NCBI RefSeq assembly: GCF_024267675.1
Contig: NZ_JALDYX010000003.1
Location: forward strand, 207,141-271,140
Origin: Marinobacterium sedimentorum
GTDB taxonomy: Bacteria > Pseudomonadota > Gammaproteobacteria > Pseudomonadales > Balneatricaceae
Direction of reading: 5' to 3'
Length of the DNA stretch: 64,000 nt
How positions within the stretch are numbered: position 1 is the stretch's first letter; each line of letters starts with the position of its first letter. The position numbers and the translations under genes are program-made. Positions 37,525-48,800 of this stretch are shown here, piece after piece. Under the pieces are notes generated by a model. The model worked only from the letters and a program-made list of their open reading frames with translations, was not told the origin of the DNA and made no database searches.

Positions 37525-38466
37525 TCATCTGATATCCAGGCTGGCGCGGTACCACTCAACGGTTTCCCTGATAGCTATTTCATGGGGTGTACTATCGTTG
37601 CCAAACCGATCCTCGTATTTAGCGTGATCAACAATGTATTGCTGCTCCCATTCATACATCATCTCTTTCATCTCTTTGAGCATGGGATTGAAAAGACCCA
37701 AAAACGAAACCATGCGCTTTCCGGCAGACCGTATCTTCACCGGTTTCTGTATATGCTCCTGGACAAGTGAAACCAGCTGTCGCGTTGTAGCGGTTGGAGG
37801 ATTGGCGACATGCCACACCTGGCCAAAGACGTCGTCCTGGTCACTCAGCCTGACCAACGCCCTGGCGAAATCCTTTATATATGTATAGGTATGCGGCAAA
37901 TCTACATTACCCAGCAAGTTGGCCGGTTTCCCGGTCAGGGCCGCCGTGAAAAACATTTCACCGAAGGCTGAATTCGTGACCAGGGGCCCATAAAAGTCAG
38001 CCGCTCTTGCAATCACGACCTTCATATCGGCCTCGTTCAACAGCATCTGCGCCATGGACGCTCTTACCTTTCCCTTGTGGCCGGTCGCTTTATACGCAAG
38101 CGACTCCGTTAATGGCAGGCCTTTCGTATCGCCGTAGCCATACAGATTATCGGCATATATTAATTTGCAGCCTGCTCTCTTCACGCCATCAAGGATTCCT
38201 TTTGTCAGTGAAGGAAACTTTTCGGGCCACTCTGGATAAGGCGGCATTGCACAATGAAATACCGCATCCGCCCCTCTACAGATCTCAAAGACCTTTTCAG
38301 AATCATTGGCATCCCCCTGGATAACCTTGATCCGCGCCGGTATCTTATGACCCAGCTTCCCGCTGCGGTTAACGACAGCCACCTCCTTATCCTGCTCGAG
38401 CAGCATTTGAGCAACCCATAAGCCAAGAGGTCCTGTACCGAAGACGATGTTCCTTTGGTTTTTCAT
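37525..38466 (-). CDS. atypical extended SDR (NAD-dependent epimerase/dehydratase-like)
   Basis: 313 residues from ATG 38466 with AAGGA upstream. N-terminal Rossmann motif FGTGPLGLWVAQMLLEQ binds NAD(P). The YADNLYGYGDTKGLPLTE block and ATGHKGKVRASMAQML place it in a group of atypical SDRs whose YxxxK catalytic Tyr is replaced (HKGK here), so classical ketoreductase chemistry is not assured. Its codon use is AT-richer than that of neighbouring housekeeping genes. It reads in the same direction as the PKS operon but is separated by 745 bp. A role in tailoring the product is possible, and equally it may be unrelated. Confidence 0.75.
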   Translation of the reverse strand: MKNQRNIVFGTGPLGLWVAQMLLEQDKEVAVVNRSGKLGHKIPARIKVIQGDANDSEKVFEICRGADAVFHCAMPPYPEWPEKFPSLTKGILDGVKRAGCKLIYADNLYGYGDTKGLPLTESLAYKATGHKGKVRASMAQMLLNEADMKVVIARAADFYGPLVTNSAFGEMFFTAALTGKPANLLGNVDLPHTYTYIKDFARALVRLSDQDDVFGQVWHVANPPTATTRQLVSLVQEHIQKPVKIRSAGKRMVSFLGLFNPMLKEMKEMMYEWEQQYIVDHAKYEDRFGNDSTPHEIAIRETVEWYRASLDIR

Positions 38467-39206
38467 AAATATCCTTGTATTCGAAAGAGGATTCAGCGGC
38501 TGGAAGAGCGAATATAGAGTAATTAGCGTTTGAGGTCAGGCCTTGAACGTGAATAATGCAGACCCGAGAACGCGATCATTGTTTTCGCCTCCCCTATCGA
38601 CTCGAACAGCCGCCACGCAATCCGCGGGAAGGTTCGCACGCGTTCGCCACTTAGCCAAGAGTTTTCGGGCGCTCGCGACTGCCCGGGCCACGCCGGAAAG
38701 ATAAGCGCCTTTATCAACAGGAATTACCTTGTAACACCGCCGGAAAATGCGACCGTTCCGGCTATGATTGCAGCTGAGTCTTTATGTCCAGACACCATCG
38801 AGCTGCCTCATAGCGTGGCAGAGATTAGCCTCCGGTGTATGGATCAACTGCGGCTATTAACCTGGCGTTCGCACTGGCTTGCGGCCAGTGACGAAGCGTC
38901 CATGCTGCCTGTATTATCCCGCCGGGTTGATAATGATTCCCCATAAGACAACAGGCATGGCATACCCAGTGAAAGCTTCACTGAGGCCGACAAAGTCAGA
39001 TGGCAGAGCGCACCCGCGAACTCCGATCCTAGCGGTGCGACCATCCCTGACGCCTCACGGGTATTAATTAAAGAGTACGGGGTTCATACGAAGGCATTGA
39101 ACTTTAAACCGAGTGACCAGAGCAAAACCCCGTTCTGCCCCAACCTACGCTCAGGCAAAGCCTGTGAGCCGATTTTTAACCGGGCTGTAGCAACTCCAAC
39201 AACCTG
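38467..39206. other. gene-poor interval, no gene recognised
   Basis: 740 bp between the SDR gene and the LON-domain gene. Only short, unmatched frames occur on both strands (for example 38523-38717 minus, 38764-38946 plus). No terminator, repeat or transposon remnant was recognised. It may be the scar of lost genes at the edge of the polyketide locus. Confidence 0.4.
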
Positions 39207-39785
39207 CTAATGCTCCCAGTCAATGGACTCATGAATCAGCTTGAGTCGTGCCACCGGGCCATCACAGCTCAGCAGCTCCTGCTTGTCTGCGGCGGAAAAT
39301 GGCAACCAGTCGGCCAGGCGATAGGCCACCACAACCGCATCATCCGTATCGGTATCTGCCGCAAAGGGCGCGAACGAGGGATGCTTGAGCATCTGACACA
39401 GCAGCTGCTGCAATGGCTCGTATAGCGCAGGTACAGGTTCGGCAGCCTCCAGCTCCAGCCAGTCGCAGTCCGCCAGCTGCAGATTATCAGGCCGCACCTG
39501 CACGGGCCCGATACGCACCCGGCGCAAGCCCTGCACCACAATCCCCAGACGCTCGTTGGGTAATTGATCCCAGTCGATAATCTTTGCGTAGACACCAATA
39601 TCGTAAAACGGCGTCTGTCCGTTCACAGCCGTCTGATCGACGCAGGTCTGTACAATGACAAAGCCGCTCTGGCGACGAAAGGACTCCGACACCATCTGCA
39701 GATAGCGCGGCTCAAAAATCTGCAGCGGCATGCGTGAACCGGGGAACAGCACAACCGGCAGCGGAAACAGCGGCAATATATCCAT
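39207..39785 (-). CDS. LON substrate-binding-domain protein
   Basis: 192 residues. Only the N-terminal LON domain is present: LPLFPLPVVLFPGSRMPLQIFEPRYLQMV, then the conserved RRVRIGPV strand, with no ATPase or protease part. Bacterial stand-alone LON domain proteins of this size are common beside housekeeping genes and have no assigned role. The gene is upstream of sucD on the same strand's 3' side but separated from it by the sucD terminator. Confidence 0.87.
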   Translation of the reverse strand: MDILPLFPLPVVLFPGSRMPLQIFEPRYLQMVSESFRRQSGFVIVQTCVDQTAVNGQTPFYDIGVYAKIIDWDQLPNERLGIVVQGLRRVRIGPVQVRPDNLQLADCDWLELEAAEPVPALYEPLQQLLCQMLKHPSFAPFAADTDTDDAVVVAYRLADWLPFSAADKQELLSCDGPVARLKLIHESIDWEH

Positions 39786-39922
39786 CAGTCCTCCAGGCGC
39801 TTTGGTCTAAGTATACGAATTCCGGGCCCCAGCAGTTCACCCCTGTTCGCCGCACGCTGCCGCAGCCCGGATGCCTGGCTCAGCATTCAGCCTTCAATTA
39901 CTCAGTCTGCACCAGACAGGCA

Positions 39923-39954
39923 CAAAAAAGGCAGCCGAAGCTGCCTTTTTAAAA
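39923..39954 (-). terminator. terminator of the suc operon
   Basis: AAAAAAGGCAGC, GAA-type loop, GCTGCCTTTTT: stem flanked by A- and T-runs. It lies 21 bp after the sucD stop and is symmetrical enough to work both ways. Confidence 0.85.
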
Positions 39955-39974
39955 CGCCTGAAATCAGACGATTT

Positions 39975-40856
39975 TTACTTCGTTTCCCAGCCAGTCAGTT
40001 CGGCAAGCGCCTTGCCGATATCGGCCAGGGAGCGAACAGTCTTGACGCCAGCGTCTTCCAGGGCTGCGAATTTCTCGTCCGCAGTACCCTTGCCACCGGA
40101 GATGATCGCACCGGCGTGACCCATGCGCTTGCCGGCCGGAGCCGTAACACCCGCGATGTAGGATACAACCGGCTTGGTGACGTTGGCCTTGATGTAGGCT
40201 GCCGCTTCTTCTTCGGCGGAGCCGCCGATCTCACCGATCATGACGATGGCTTCGGTCTGCGGATCCTTCTCGAACATCTCCAGGATGTCGATGAAGTTGG
40301 AGCCCGGGATCGGGTCGCCACCGATGCCGACACAGGTAGACTGGCCGAAGCCTGCATCTGTCGTCTGCTTGACCGCTTCGTAGGTCAGGGTGCCCGAACG
40401 GGACACGATGCCGACCTTGCCCGGCAGATGGATGTGACCCGGCATGATGCCGATCTTGCATTCACCCGGCGTGATCACGCCCGGGCAGTTCGGGCCCACC
40501 AGGCGCACGCCCAGCTCGTCACACTTGACCTTGCACTGCAGCATGTCCATCACCGGGATGTGCTCGGTGATGCAGACGATCAGCTTGATGCCTGCATTGG
40601 CGGCTTCCAGGATGGAATCCTTGCAGAAGGGTGCCGGTACGTAGATCACGGAGGCATCGGCGCCAGTGGCGTCAACCGCTTCCTGTACGGTGTTAAACAC
40701 CGGCAGACCCAGGTGCTCGGTACCGCCCTTGCCCGGCGTTACGCCACCGACCATCTTGGTGCCGTATGCAATTGCCTGTTCGGAGTGGAAGGTACCCTGG
40801 CCACCGGTGAAACCCTGGCAGATGACCTTGGTGTCCTTGTTGATCAAAATCGACAT
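39975..40856 (-). CDS. sucD: succinyl-CoA synthetase alpha subunit
   Basis: 293 residues. N-terminal CoA-binding Rossmann fold, with [20 protein letters not shown] and the [10 protein letters not shown] loop, followed by the ligase domain with the phospho-His in MGHAGAI. It forms the active enzyme with SucC, converting succinyl-CoA, ADP (or GDP) and phosphate to succinate, ATP and CoA in the TCA cycle. The start overlaps the sucC stop by one base, so translation is coupled. It ends the sucAB-lpd-sucCD gene set. Confidence 0.97.
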   Translation of the reverse strand: MSILINKDTKVICQGFTGGQGTFHSEQAIAYGTKMVGGVTPGKGGTEHLGLPVFNTVQEAVDATGADASVIYVPAPFCKDSILEAANAGIKLIVCITEHIPVMDMLQCKVKCDELGVRLVGPNCPGVITPGECKIGIMPGHIHLPGKVGIVSRSGTLTYEAVKQTTDAGFGQSTCVGIGGDPIPGSNFIDILEMFEKDPQTEAIVMIGEIGGSAEEEAAAYIKANVTKPVVSYIAGVTAPAGKRMGHAGAIISGGKGTADEKFAALEDAGVKTVRSLADIGKALAELTGWETK

Positions 40857-42022
40857 TATTTACCCTCCGCTGCTTTAACCGCCTGCTGAGCACCGTCGGT
40901 CAGGCTGGTTGCTGCAATGATATCCAGTCCGGATTCCGCCAGACGCTGTGCACCGAGTTCCGCGTTGTTGCCTTCGAGGCGTACAACCACGGGCACGTTA
41001 ACGCCCACTTCCTTAACCGCACCGATAATACCGTCGGCAATCAGGTCACAGCGCACGATACCGCCGAAGATGTTAACGAATACGGCTTTAACATTGTCGT
41101 CGGACAGGATGATCTTGAAGGCTTCAGTCACACGCTCCTTGGTGGCACCGCCGCCAACATCGAGGAAGTTGGCCGGCTGGCCGCCGTGCAGCTTGACGAT
41201 GTCCATGGTGCCCATGGCCAGGCCTGCGCCGTTAACCATGCAGCCGATGTTGCCATCCAGCGCCACGTAGTTCAGATCCCACTCGGCCGCACGGGCTTCA
41301 CGGGCATCATCCTGGGACGGATCGTGCATTTCCAGCAGATCCTTGTGACGGTAGAGTGCGTTGCCGTCGAGAACGATTTTGGCGTCCAGGCAGTGCAGGT
41401 TACCGGCATCGGTGATGACCAGCGGGTTGATTTCCAGCAGTGCCAGATCCTTCTCTTCAAACATCTTCGCAAGACCCATGAAGATGTTGACGAACTGCTT
41501 GATCTGGTCGCCCTGCAGACCCAGCTTGAACGCCAGGTCGCGGCCCTGGTAGGGCTGTGCGCCGGTCAGCGGATCAATGGTGGCCTTGAGAATCTTTTCC
41601 GGCGTCTCTTCTGCAACCTTCTCGATCTCGACACCACCTTCGGTGGACGCCATGAACACGATACGACGCGAAGAGCGGTCTACCACCGCACCCAGGTAGA
41701 GTTCCTGAGCGATATCGGTGCAGGTCTCAACCAGAATCTTGGAAACCGGCTGACCGTTGGCATCTGTCTGGTAGGTCACCAGGTTTTTGCCCAGCCATTT
41801 TTCAGCAAAGGCGCTGGCTTCTTCCGGAGAGGTGATCAGCTTGACGCCGCCAGCCTTGCCTCGGCCACCGGCATGCACCTGCGCCTTGACAACCCACTGG
41901 CTGCCGCCAATCTTTTTCGCCGCTGCAGCTGCGTCTTCCGGAGTATCTACCGCGAATCCTTTGGAAACCGGCAGACCATAGGTGGCAAACAGCTGTTTAC
42001 CCTGGTACTCGTGAAGGTTCAT
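40856..42022 (-). CDS. sucC: succinyl-CoA synthetase beta subunit
   Basis: 388 residues, as in E. coli. N-terminal ATP-grasp ([35 protein letters not shown]) and the C-terminal ligase domain with [15 protein letters not shown] and the NPLVIT segment of the nucleotide site. It binds nucleotide and succinate and pairs with SucD. The gene follows lpd after a 143-bp gap that contains two hairpins (42050-42084, 42119-42146), so its level may be set separately from sucAB-lpd. Confidence 0.97.
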   Translation of the reverse strand: MNLHEYQGKQLFATYGLPVSKGFAVDTPEDAAAAAKKIGGSQWVVKAQVHAGGRGKAGGVKLITSPEEASAFAEKWLGKNLVTYQTDANGQPVSKILVETCTDIAQELYLGAVVDRSSRRIVFMASTEGGVEIEKVAEETPEKILKATIDPLTGAQPYQGRDLAFKLGLQGDQIKQFVNIFMGLAKMFEEKDLALLEINPLVITDAGNLHCLDAKIVLDGNALYRHKDLLEMHDPSQDDAREARAAEWDLNYVALDGNIGCMVNGAGLAMGTMDIVKLHGGQPANFLDVGGGATKERVTEAFKIILSDDNVKAVFVNIFGGIVRCDLIADGIIGAVKEVGVNVPVVVRLEGNNAELGAQRLAESGLDIIAATSLTDGAQQAVKAAEGK

Positions 42023-42049
42023 GCTCTTGTCCGTTGTCTGGTCAATTAT

Positions 42050-42146
42050 GAATTCTGTGCCCGCCAGGCAAGCATACAGAATTCTGGCTCACTCGTTTAT
42101 ACGACAAGCGTCTAATAGGAATGGCCGGAATCGTGTCCGGCCATTC
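42050..42146 (-). promoter_or_regulatory. two hairpins in the lpd-sucC gap
   Basis: GAATTCTGT / ACAGAATTC arms at 42050-42058 and 42076-42084, and GAATGGCCGGA / TCCGGCCATTC arms at 42119-42129 and 42136-42146. The second lies 20 bp after the lpd stop and resembles a terminator with a weak T-run. Together they could attenuate or process the suc mRNA. Confidence 0.5.
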
Positions 42147-42165
42147 ATAAGCTCGTGTTACCGGC

Positions 42166-43611
<1,446 letters not shown>

Positions 43612-43647
43612 CTATCCTTAAATGCTCTAGAAGTACGGTTGGCTGCC

Positions 43648-44865
43648 TTACACGTCCAGCAGCATGCGGGCCGGGTCTTCCAGCAGATCCTTGAGAGTGA
43701 CCAGGAACTGGACAGCCTCTTTGCCATCGATCATACGGTGATCATATGACAGCGCGAGATACATCATCGGCAGGATAACAACCTGACCGTTGACCGCCAT
43801 CGGGCGTTCCTGGATCTTGTGCATGCCGAGGATCGCAGTCTGCGGCGGGTTCAGAATCGGGGTCGACATCAGGGAGCCGAAGACACCACCATTGGTGATG
43901 GTGAAAGTGCCGCCCTGCATGTCATTGAGACCCAGCTTGCCGTCACGTCCGCGCTTGCCGAAATCAGCAATGGTGGACTCGACGTCGGCCAGGCTCATGC
44001 TGTCAGTATCACGCAGGACCGGCACCATCAGACCACGTTCGGTGGACACTGCAACGCCGATATCCTGGTACCCGTGATAGACCATGTCATTACCGTCGAT
44101 AGAGGCATTGACCGCCGGGAAGCGTTTCAGCGCTTCGGTGGCCGCCTTGACGAAAAACGACATGAAGCCCAGGCGGGTGCCGCCGTGGACTTTCTCGAAC
44201 AGATCCTTGTACTGCTTGCGCAGCTCCATGACCGGCTTCATGTTGACTTCGTTGTAGGTCGTCAGCATGGCGGCGTTCTGCTGTGCTTCCACCAGACGCT
44301 TGGCGATGGTGGCGCGCAGACGGGTCATGGGCACACGCTTTTCAACCCGCTCACCGGCAGCAACGCTGACGGCAACAGTCGGTGCCGGAGCGGCCTTGAC
44401 CGCAGCCGCTACAGGCGCTGCCGCGGCAACCGGAGCCTTGGCGCCGGACTTGATGAAGTTCTGGACGTCTTCCTTGGTGATGCCGCCACCTTTGCCTGTT
44501 CCGGCAATCTGGCTGGCATCCAGGTTGTTTTCGTCGATCAGCTTGCGCGCAGCCGGGCCAACCTTGTCGGCGTCGCCAGCGGCAGCCGCTTCGGCAGCAG
44601 GCGCTGCACCCGCGCTGGTGCCGGCAGCGCCGGCTTCAAACTGTGCAATCACTTCATCGCTGAGGACGGTTTCGCCTTCACCCTTGAGGATCGCCGTAAT
44701 TACACCGTCAGCCGGCGCAACCACTTCCAGTACAACCTTGTCGGTTTCGATATCGACAATCAGCTCATCGGCCGCACAGGCTTCGCCCGGCTGCTTGTGC
44801 CAGGTCGTTACTGTGCCGTCTGCGACGGATTCCGGAAAAGTCGGGGCTTTGATTTCGATGGACAT
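43648..44865 (-). CDS. sucB: 2-oxoglutarate dehydrogenase E2, dihydrolipoamide succinyltransferase
   Basis: 405 residues from ATG 44865 (GGAAACAAC upstream; the frame runs to 44889). Lipoyl domain (about 1-80) with the lipoylated Lys in [12 protein letters not shown], Ala/Pro-rich linker (about 80-180 with a peripheral-subunit-binding motif [22 protein letters not shown]), and catalytic domain with [20 protein letters not shown] and the His-x3-Asp site in [15 protein letters not shown]. It forms the cubic core of the complex. Single lipoyl domain, as in E. coli. Confidence 0.97.
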   Translation of the reverse strand: MSIEIKAPTFPESVADGTVTTWHKQPGEACAADELIVDIETDKVVLEVVAPADGVITAILKGEGETVLSDEVIAQFEAGAAGTSAGAAPAAEAAAAGDADKVGPAARKLIDENNLDASQIAGTGKGGGITKEDVQNFIKSGAKAPVAAAAPVAAAVKAAPAPTVAVSVAAGERVEKRVPMTRLRATIAKRLVEAQQNAAMLTTYNEVNMKPVMELRKQYKDLFEKVHGGTRLGFMSFFVKAATEALKRFPAVNASIDGNDMVYHGYQDIGVAVSTERGLMVPVLRDTDSMSLADVESTIADFGKRGRDGKLGLNDMQGGTFTITNGGVFGSLMSTPILNPPQTAILGMHKIQERPMAVNGQVVILPMMYLALSYDHRMIDGKEAVQFLVTLKDLLEDPARMLLDV

Positions 44866-44916
44866 GTTGTTTCCTTGTGTGCTCCGCAAGGTCGTATCCC
44901 GCGATACGACCTGTCA

Positions 44917-47748
44917 TTAACCGTTGAGTGCTTCGTTGACCAGCGCGTCTTGCTGCTCGATATGCACCGATATATGGCCCACCGCAGGCGCTGCCGCATG
45001 CGGACGTCCGACACCACCCAGGTGCAGTGCCGGATTGTGACGCTGCAACACATTGCGCATGTGGTGCTGACTGCAATACCAGGCGCCCTGGTTCATCGGC
45101 TCTTCCTGACACCAGACGACGGATTCCAGGTTAGTGTAACCGGCAATTGCCTCCGCCAGCGCAGCCTCCGGGAACGGGTACAGCTGTTCGATGCGCACAA
45201 CAGCGACATCGGTCAGACCCTGCTCGGCGCGGCGGTTGTACAGGTCGTAGTAGACCTTGCCACCACAGAGCACCAGACGCTTCACCGTGGCGGCATCCTG
45301 CTGATCCACCTCGGCGATAACCGGCAGGAAGGTGCCTTCGGCCAGGTCTTCCAGCGTCGACGTCGCCTGCTTGTGACGCAACAGGCTCTTGGGCGACATG
45401 ACAACCAGCGGCTTGCGCAGCGGGCGTGCCACCTGGCGACGCAGCAAGTGGAAAATCTGTGCCGGCGTCGTCGGGGTGCAGACCTGAATGTTGTGCTCGG
45501 CGCACAACTGCAGGAAGCGCTCCAGACGGGCAGAGGAGTGCTCCGGACCCTGACCTTCGAAGCCGTGGGGCAGCAGCATGGTCAGACCGCAGAGACGGCC
45601 CCACTTCTGCTCACCACTGGTGATGAACTGATCGATCACCACCTGGGCACCGTTGGCGAAGTCACCAAACTGAGCCTCCCAGATCACCAGCGCGTTGGGG
45701 ATAGTCGTGGCATAGCCATACTCGAACGCCAGCACTGCCTCTTCCGACAGGTAGGAATCCAGGATGGTCATGTTCGGCTGATCTTCCGCCAGATTTTTCA
45801 GCGGCACGTAGCAGCTGGCATCTTTCTGGTTATGCAGAACGGCATGACGATGGGAGAAGGTACCACGGCCCACGTCCTGACCGGTCAGGCGGATCGGGTA
45901 GCCTTCAGCCAGCAGCGTGGCATAGGCCATGGTCTCGGCGAAGCCCCAGTTGAGGGCCATTGCGCCAGCCGCCATGCGCTTGCGATCTTCATAGATCTTC
46001 TGCACCTGACGCTGTACCGCAAAACCTTCCGGCGTTTCACAGACCTTGTTGGCCAGCTCCTGCAGCAGTTTAATGTCAACGCTGGTGTCGCACTCGAAGG
46101 ACCACTCATGGCCCAGGTACGGACGCCAGTCGACGAACAGCTCAGTATTGGGCTCAAGCACCAGCGCCTTGGCAACGTGATCGCCATTTTCCAGCGCGCG
46201 ACGGTATTCCTGCTCCAGAGCCTTGCTTTCATCGGCGTCTATGACACCGGAGTCGATCAGGCGCTGGGCATAGAGTTCGCGGGTGGTTTTCTGGGTCTTG
46301 ATCTTGGCGTACATCAGCGGCTGGGTGCCAGACGGCTCATCCGCTTCGTTGTGACCACGGCGGCGGTAGCACACCAGGTCAATAACGACGTCCTTGTTGA
46401 ACTCGTTGCGGTAATCCAGTGCAACCTGGGTTACAAAGCTGACCGCTTCGGGATCGTCGCCGTTGACGTGGAAAATCGGCGCCTGGACCATTTTCGCCAC
46501 ATCGGTGCAGTACTCGCTTGAACGCGCGTCTTCCTTGCGGGACGTGGTAAAACCGACCTGGTTGTTGATCACGATGTGAATGGTGCCGCCGGTCTTGTAG
46601 GCGCGGGTCTGGGACATCTGGAATGTCTCCATGACCACACCCTGCCCGGCGAACGCCGCATCACCGTGAATCGACACCGGCACAACGGTGCTGCCGATGG
46701 GATCTTCACGACGATCCTGGCGCGCACGCACCGACCCCTCGACCACCGGAGAAACGATTTCCAGATGCGACGGGTTGAACGCCATGGCCAGGTGGACTTC
46801 GCCGCCCGGGGTCATCACGTTAGACGAGAAGCCCTGGTGGTATTTGACGTCACCGGACGATTCAATCATCTTCTTGCCTTCGAACTCGCCGAACAGCTCG
46901 GCGGGGTTCTTGCCAAAAATATTCACCAGAACGTTCAGGCGACCGCGGTGGGCCATGCCGATAATGACTTCCTTGGCGCCATCACGACCCGCACGCTGCA
47001 CCAACTGGTCCATCAGAGGAATCAGCGCTTCGCCGCCTTCCACGCCAAAACGCTTGGCGCCGGCGTAGCGGGCACCGAGGTATTTTTCCAGACCCTCGGC
47101 CGCCGTCAGACGTTCAAGAATATGCGTGCGTTCCTGCGGATCCAGCACAGGATGGCAGCGCACCGGCTCGATGCGCTGCTGCAGCCAGCGTTTTTCCTGG
47201 GTATCAACGATGTGCATGTACTCAGCACCGACAGTGGTGCAGTACGTACGCTTCAGATCCTCGACGATCTGCTTCAGCGGCGCTTCTTCTGTGCCGAAGA
47301 AGAGTGAACCCAGCTGAAACACAGTGTCGTAGTCCGCTTCGCTCAGCTCGTGAAAACGCAGATCCAGATCCGGCACCGGCTCGCGCTTGTGCAGATCCAG
47401 CGGATCTATGTCCGCGGCCTGATGCCCACGCACGCGATAAGCGTTGATCATCCGCAGGACACGCACCTGCTTCTTTTCATGCTCGGACGAGACGCTGCTG
47501 ACTTCAACCGGACGGGACTGACCCTGGTTTTTGGAGAGGTAGAGGAAGTGTTCACGGATCGGTGAGTGAGGCACATCCTGTGAAATGTGCTCGCCGACCT
47601 TGGGAAGCCGGTCAAACTCTTCGCGCCATTCCTGGGGAACGGCGTTCGGATCCATAAGGTAGGTTTCGTAAAGTTGTTCGACGTATGAAAGGTTGCCACC
47701 ATACAGGTGAGCGTTCTTCCACAGCTGCTCCATTACGCCATCTTGCAT
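44917..47748 (-). CDS. sucA: 2-oxoglutarate dehydrogenase E1
   Basis: 943 residues from ATG 47748, close to Pseudomonas SucA (943) and E. coli (933). The frame runs to 47814 but the family begins at MQDGVMEQLWKNAHLYGGN. Thiamine diphosphate site HGDAAFAGQG, ENLFYFQG-like segments, and the conserved PHGFEGQGPEHSSARLERFLQLC region. It decarboxylates 2-oxoglutarate and passes the succinyl group to SucB. First gene of the suc set, with its own promoter region (47749-48042) after the sdhB terminator. Confidence 0.97.
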   Translation of the reverse strand: MQDGVMEQLWKNAHLYGGNLSYVEQLYETYLMDPNAVPQEWREEFDRLPKVGEHISQDVPHSPIREHFLYLSKNQGQSRPVEVSSVSSEHEKKQVRVLRMINAYRVRGHQAADIDPLDLHKREPVPDLDLRFHELSEADYDTVFQLGSLFFGTEEAPLKQIVEDLKRTYCTTVGAEYMHIVDTQEKRWLQQRIEPVRCHPVLDPQERTHILERLTAAEGLEKYLGARYAGAKRFGVEGGEALIPLMDQLVQRAGRDGAKEVIIGMAHRGRLNVLVNIFGKNPAELFGEFEGKKMIESSGDVKYHQGFSSNVMTPGGEVHLAMAFNPSHLEIVSPVVEGSVRARQDRREDPIGSTVVPVSIHGDAAFAGQGVVMETFQMSQTRAYKTGGTIHIVINNQVGFTTSRKEDARSSEYCTDVAKMVQAPIFHVNGDDPEAVSFVTQVALDYRNEFNKDVVIDLVCYRRRGHNEADEPSGTQPLMYAKIKTQKTTRELYAQRLIDSGVIDADESKALEQEYRRALENGDHVAKALVLEPNTELFVDWRPYLGHEWSFECDTSVDIKLLQELANKVCETPEGFAVQRQVQKIYEDRKRMAAGAMALNWGFAETMAYATLLAEGYPIRLTGQDVGRGTFSHRHAVLHNQKDASCYVPLKNLAEDQPNMTILDSYLSEEAVLAFEYGYATTIPNALVIWEAQFGDFANGAQVVIDQFITSGEQKWGRLCGLTMLLPHGFEGQGPEHSSARLERFLQLCAEHNIQVCTPTTPAQIFHLLRRQVARPLRKPLVVMSPKSLLRHKQATSTLEDLAEGTFLPVIAEVDQQDAATVKRLVLCGGKVYYDLYNRRAEQGLTDVAVVRIEQLYPFPEAALAEAIAGYTNLESVVWCQEEPMNQGAWYCSQHHMRNVLQRHNPALHLGGVGRPHAAAPAVGHISVHIEQQDALVNEALNG

Positions 47749-47890
47749 TCTTTGATCACCCTGGCTCAAGGAGTACACCAGCACGAAAGGTTGCACCAGT
47801 TCCTTTCGTAACATCCGCTGGATGCCACCTTTTTGTTACCGTTTTGTGTCGCCTCACGCCTATCAAAAAAGCGCATAAACGCGGGGCAGT

Positions 47891-47919
47891 ATTGTACGCC
47901 TTTTGTAACAGGCTTTACA
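47891..47919 (-). promoter_or_regulatory. possible sigma-70 promoter of sucA
   Basis: Minus strand: TGTAAA, 17 bp, TACAAT. The -35 is weak but spacing and -10 fit, and the site lies between the sdhB terminator and the sucA start, about 145 bp before the ATG. Confidence 0.4.
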
Positions 47920-48042
47920 CATCAAAGCCGCGTGGCATGCGACAAAAAAAACTCAATCAACCGCCGCATATTTCTACGCCTTGGCCGACCCACCTTTTTC
48001 CGACTGCTCGAACTCGCCACCAGCGACCCTCTTTATACACAC

Positions 48043-48077
48043 AAAAAAAAGCGGCACCACCGGTGCCGCTTTTTTTC
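48043..48077 (-). terminator. terminator between sdhB and sucA
   Basis: A-run, GCGGCAC, short CAC loop, GTGCCGC, then seven T on the plus strand and an equal A-run on the other. It lies 7 bp after the sdhB stop and separates sdhCDAB from the suc genes. Confidence 0.85.
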
Positions 48078-48083
48078 ATCGGA

Positions 48084-48788
48084 TCAGGTCGCCTGCTGTA
48101 GCAACATGTTCCGGATCTTGCCGATTGCCTTGGTGGGGTTGAGCCCCTTGGGACAAACGCTGACACAGTTCATGATACCGTGGCAGCGGAAGACGCTGAA
48201 CGGATCATCCAGTTCCGCCAGACGCTCCCGGGTTGCCGTATCACGGCTGTCCGCCAGGAAGCGGTAAGCCTGCAACAGACCGGAAGGCCCGACAAACTTG
48301 TCCGGATTCCACCAGAAAGACGGGCAGGCAGTGGAGCAGCATGCACAGAGAATACACTCGTACAGACCGTCCAGCTCAGCACGCTCTTCGGGCGACTGCA
48401 GACGCTCGATCGCCGGCGCCGGCGTATCGTTGATCAGGAACGGCTTGATCTTCTCGTACTGCTTGTAGAACTGACCCATGTCGACCACCAGGTCACGCAC
48501 GACCGGCAGACCCGGCAGCGGGCGCAGAACCAGCTTATCCTTCTCCACCACCGCAGACAGCGGCGTGATGCAGGCCAGACCGTTCTTGCCGTTCATGTTC
48601 ATGCCATCTGAACCGCACACGCCTTCACGGCAGGAGCGACGATAGGCCATGGACGGATCCTTGTCCTTCAGAAGCTGAAGCAGATCCAGCACCATGATGT
48701 CCTTGCCACCGGGGATATCGATATGGATATCCTGCATGTAAGGCGCATCGTCAGTCTCAGGATTGTAGCGATATACACTTACCAGCAT
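48084..48788 (-). CDS. sdhB: succinate dehydrogenase iron-sulfur subunit
   Basis: 234 residues. Three Fe-S binding regions: CREGVCGSDGMNMNG plus LAC for the [2Fe-2S] centre, CILCACCSTACP for [4Fe-4S], and CHGIMNCVSVCPKGLNP for the [3Fe-4S] and quinone site. It relays electrons from SdhA to the membrane subunits. Starts 12 bp after the sdhA stop (stop 48801). Confidence 0.98.
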   Translation of the reverse strand: MLVSVYRYNPETDDAPYMQDIHIDIPGGKDIMVLDLLQLLKDKDPSMAYRRSCREGVCGSDGMNMNGKNGLACITPLSAVVEKDKLVLRPLPGLPVVRDLVVDMGQFYKQYEKIKPFLINDTPAPAIERLQSPEERAELDGLYECILCACCSTACPSFWWNPDKFVGPSGLLQAYRFLADSRDTATRERLAELDDPFSVFRCHGIMNCVSVCPKGLNPTKAIGKIRNMLLQQAT

Positions 48789-48800
48789 CGTAACAGCCCC

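Noticed and set aside
37356..37559. 67-residue minus-strand frame after the SDR gene
   Set aside because: It overlaps the SDR 3' end in another frame, has no recognisable family and no binding site; kept only as a note.
37525..38466. Calling the SDR the ketoreductase of the amino-lipid pathway
   Set aside because: The catalytic Tyr of the YxxxK motif is missing and the gene is 745 bp away from the operon.
43819..46521. 900-residue plus-strand open frame
   Set aside because: It lies antisense to sucA and sucB, whose products are unambiguous. GC-rich codons leave long open frames on the opposite strand.
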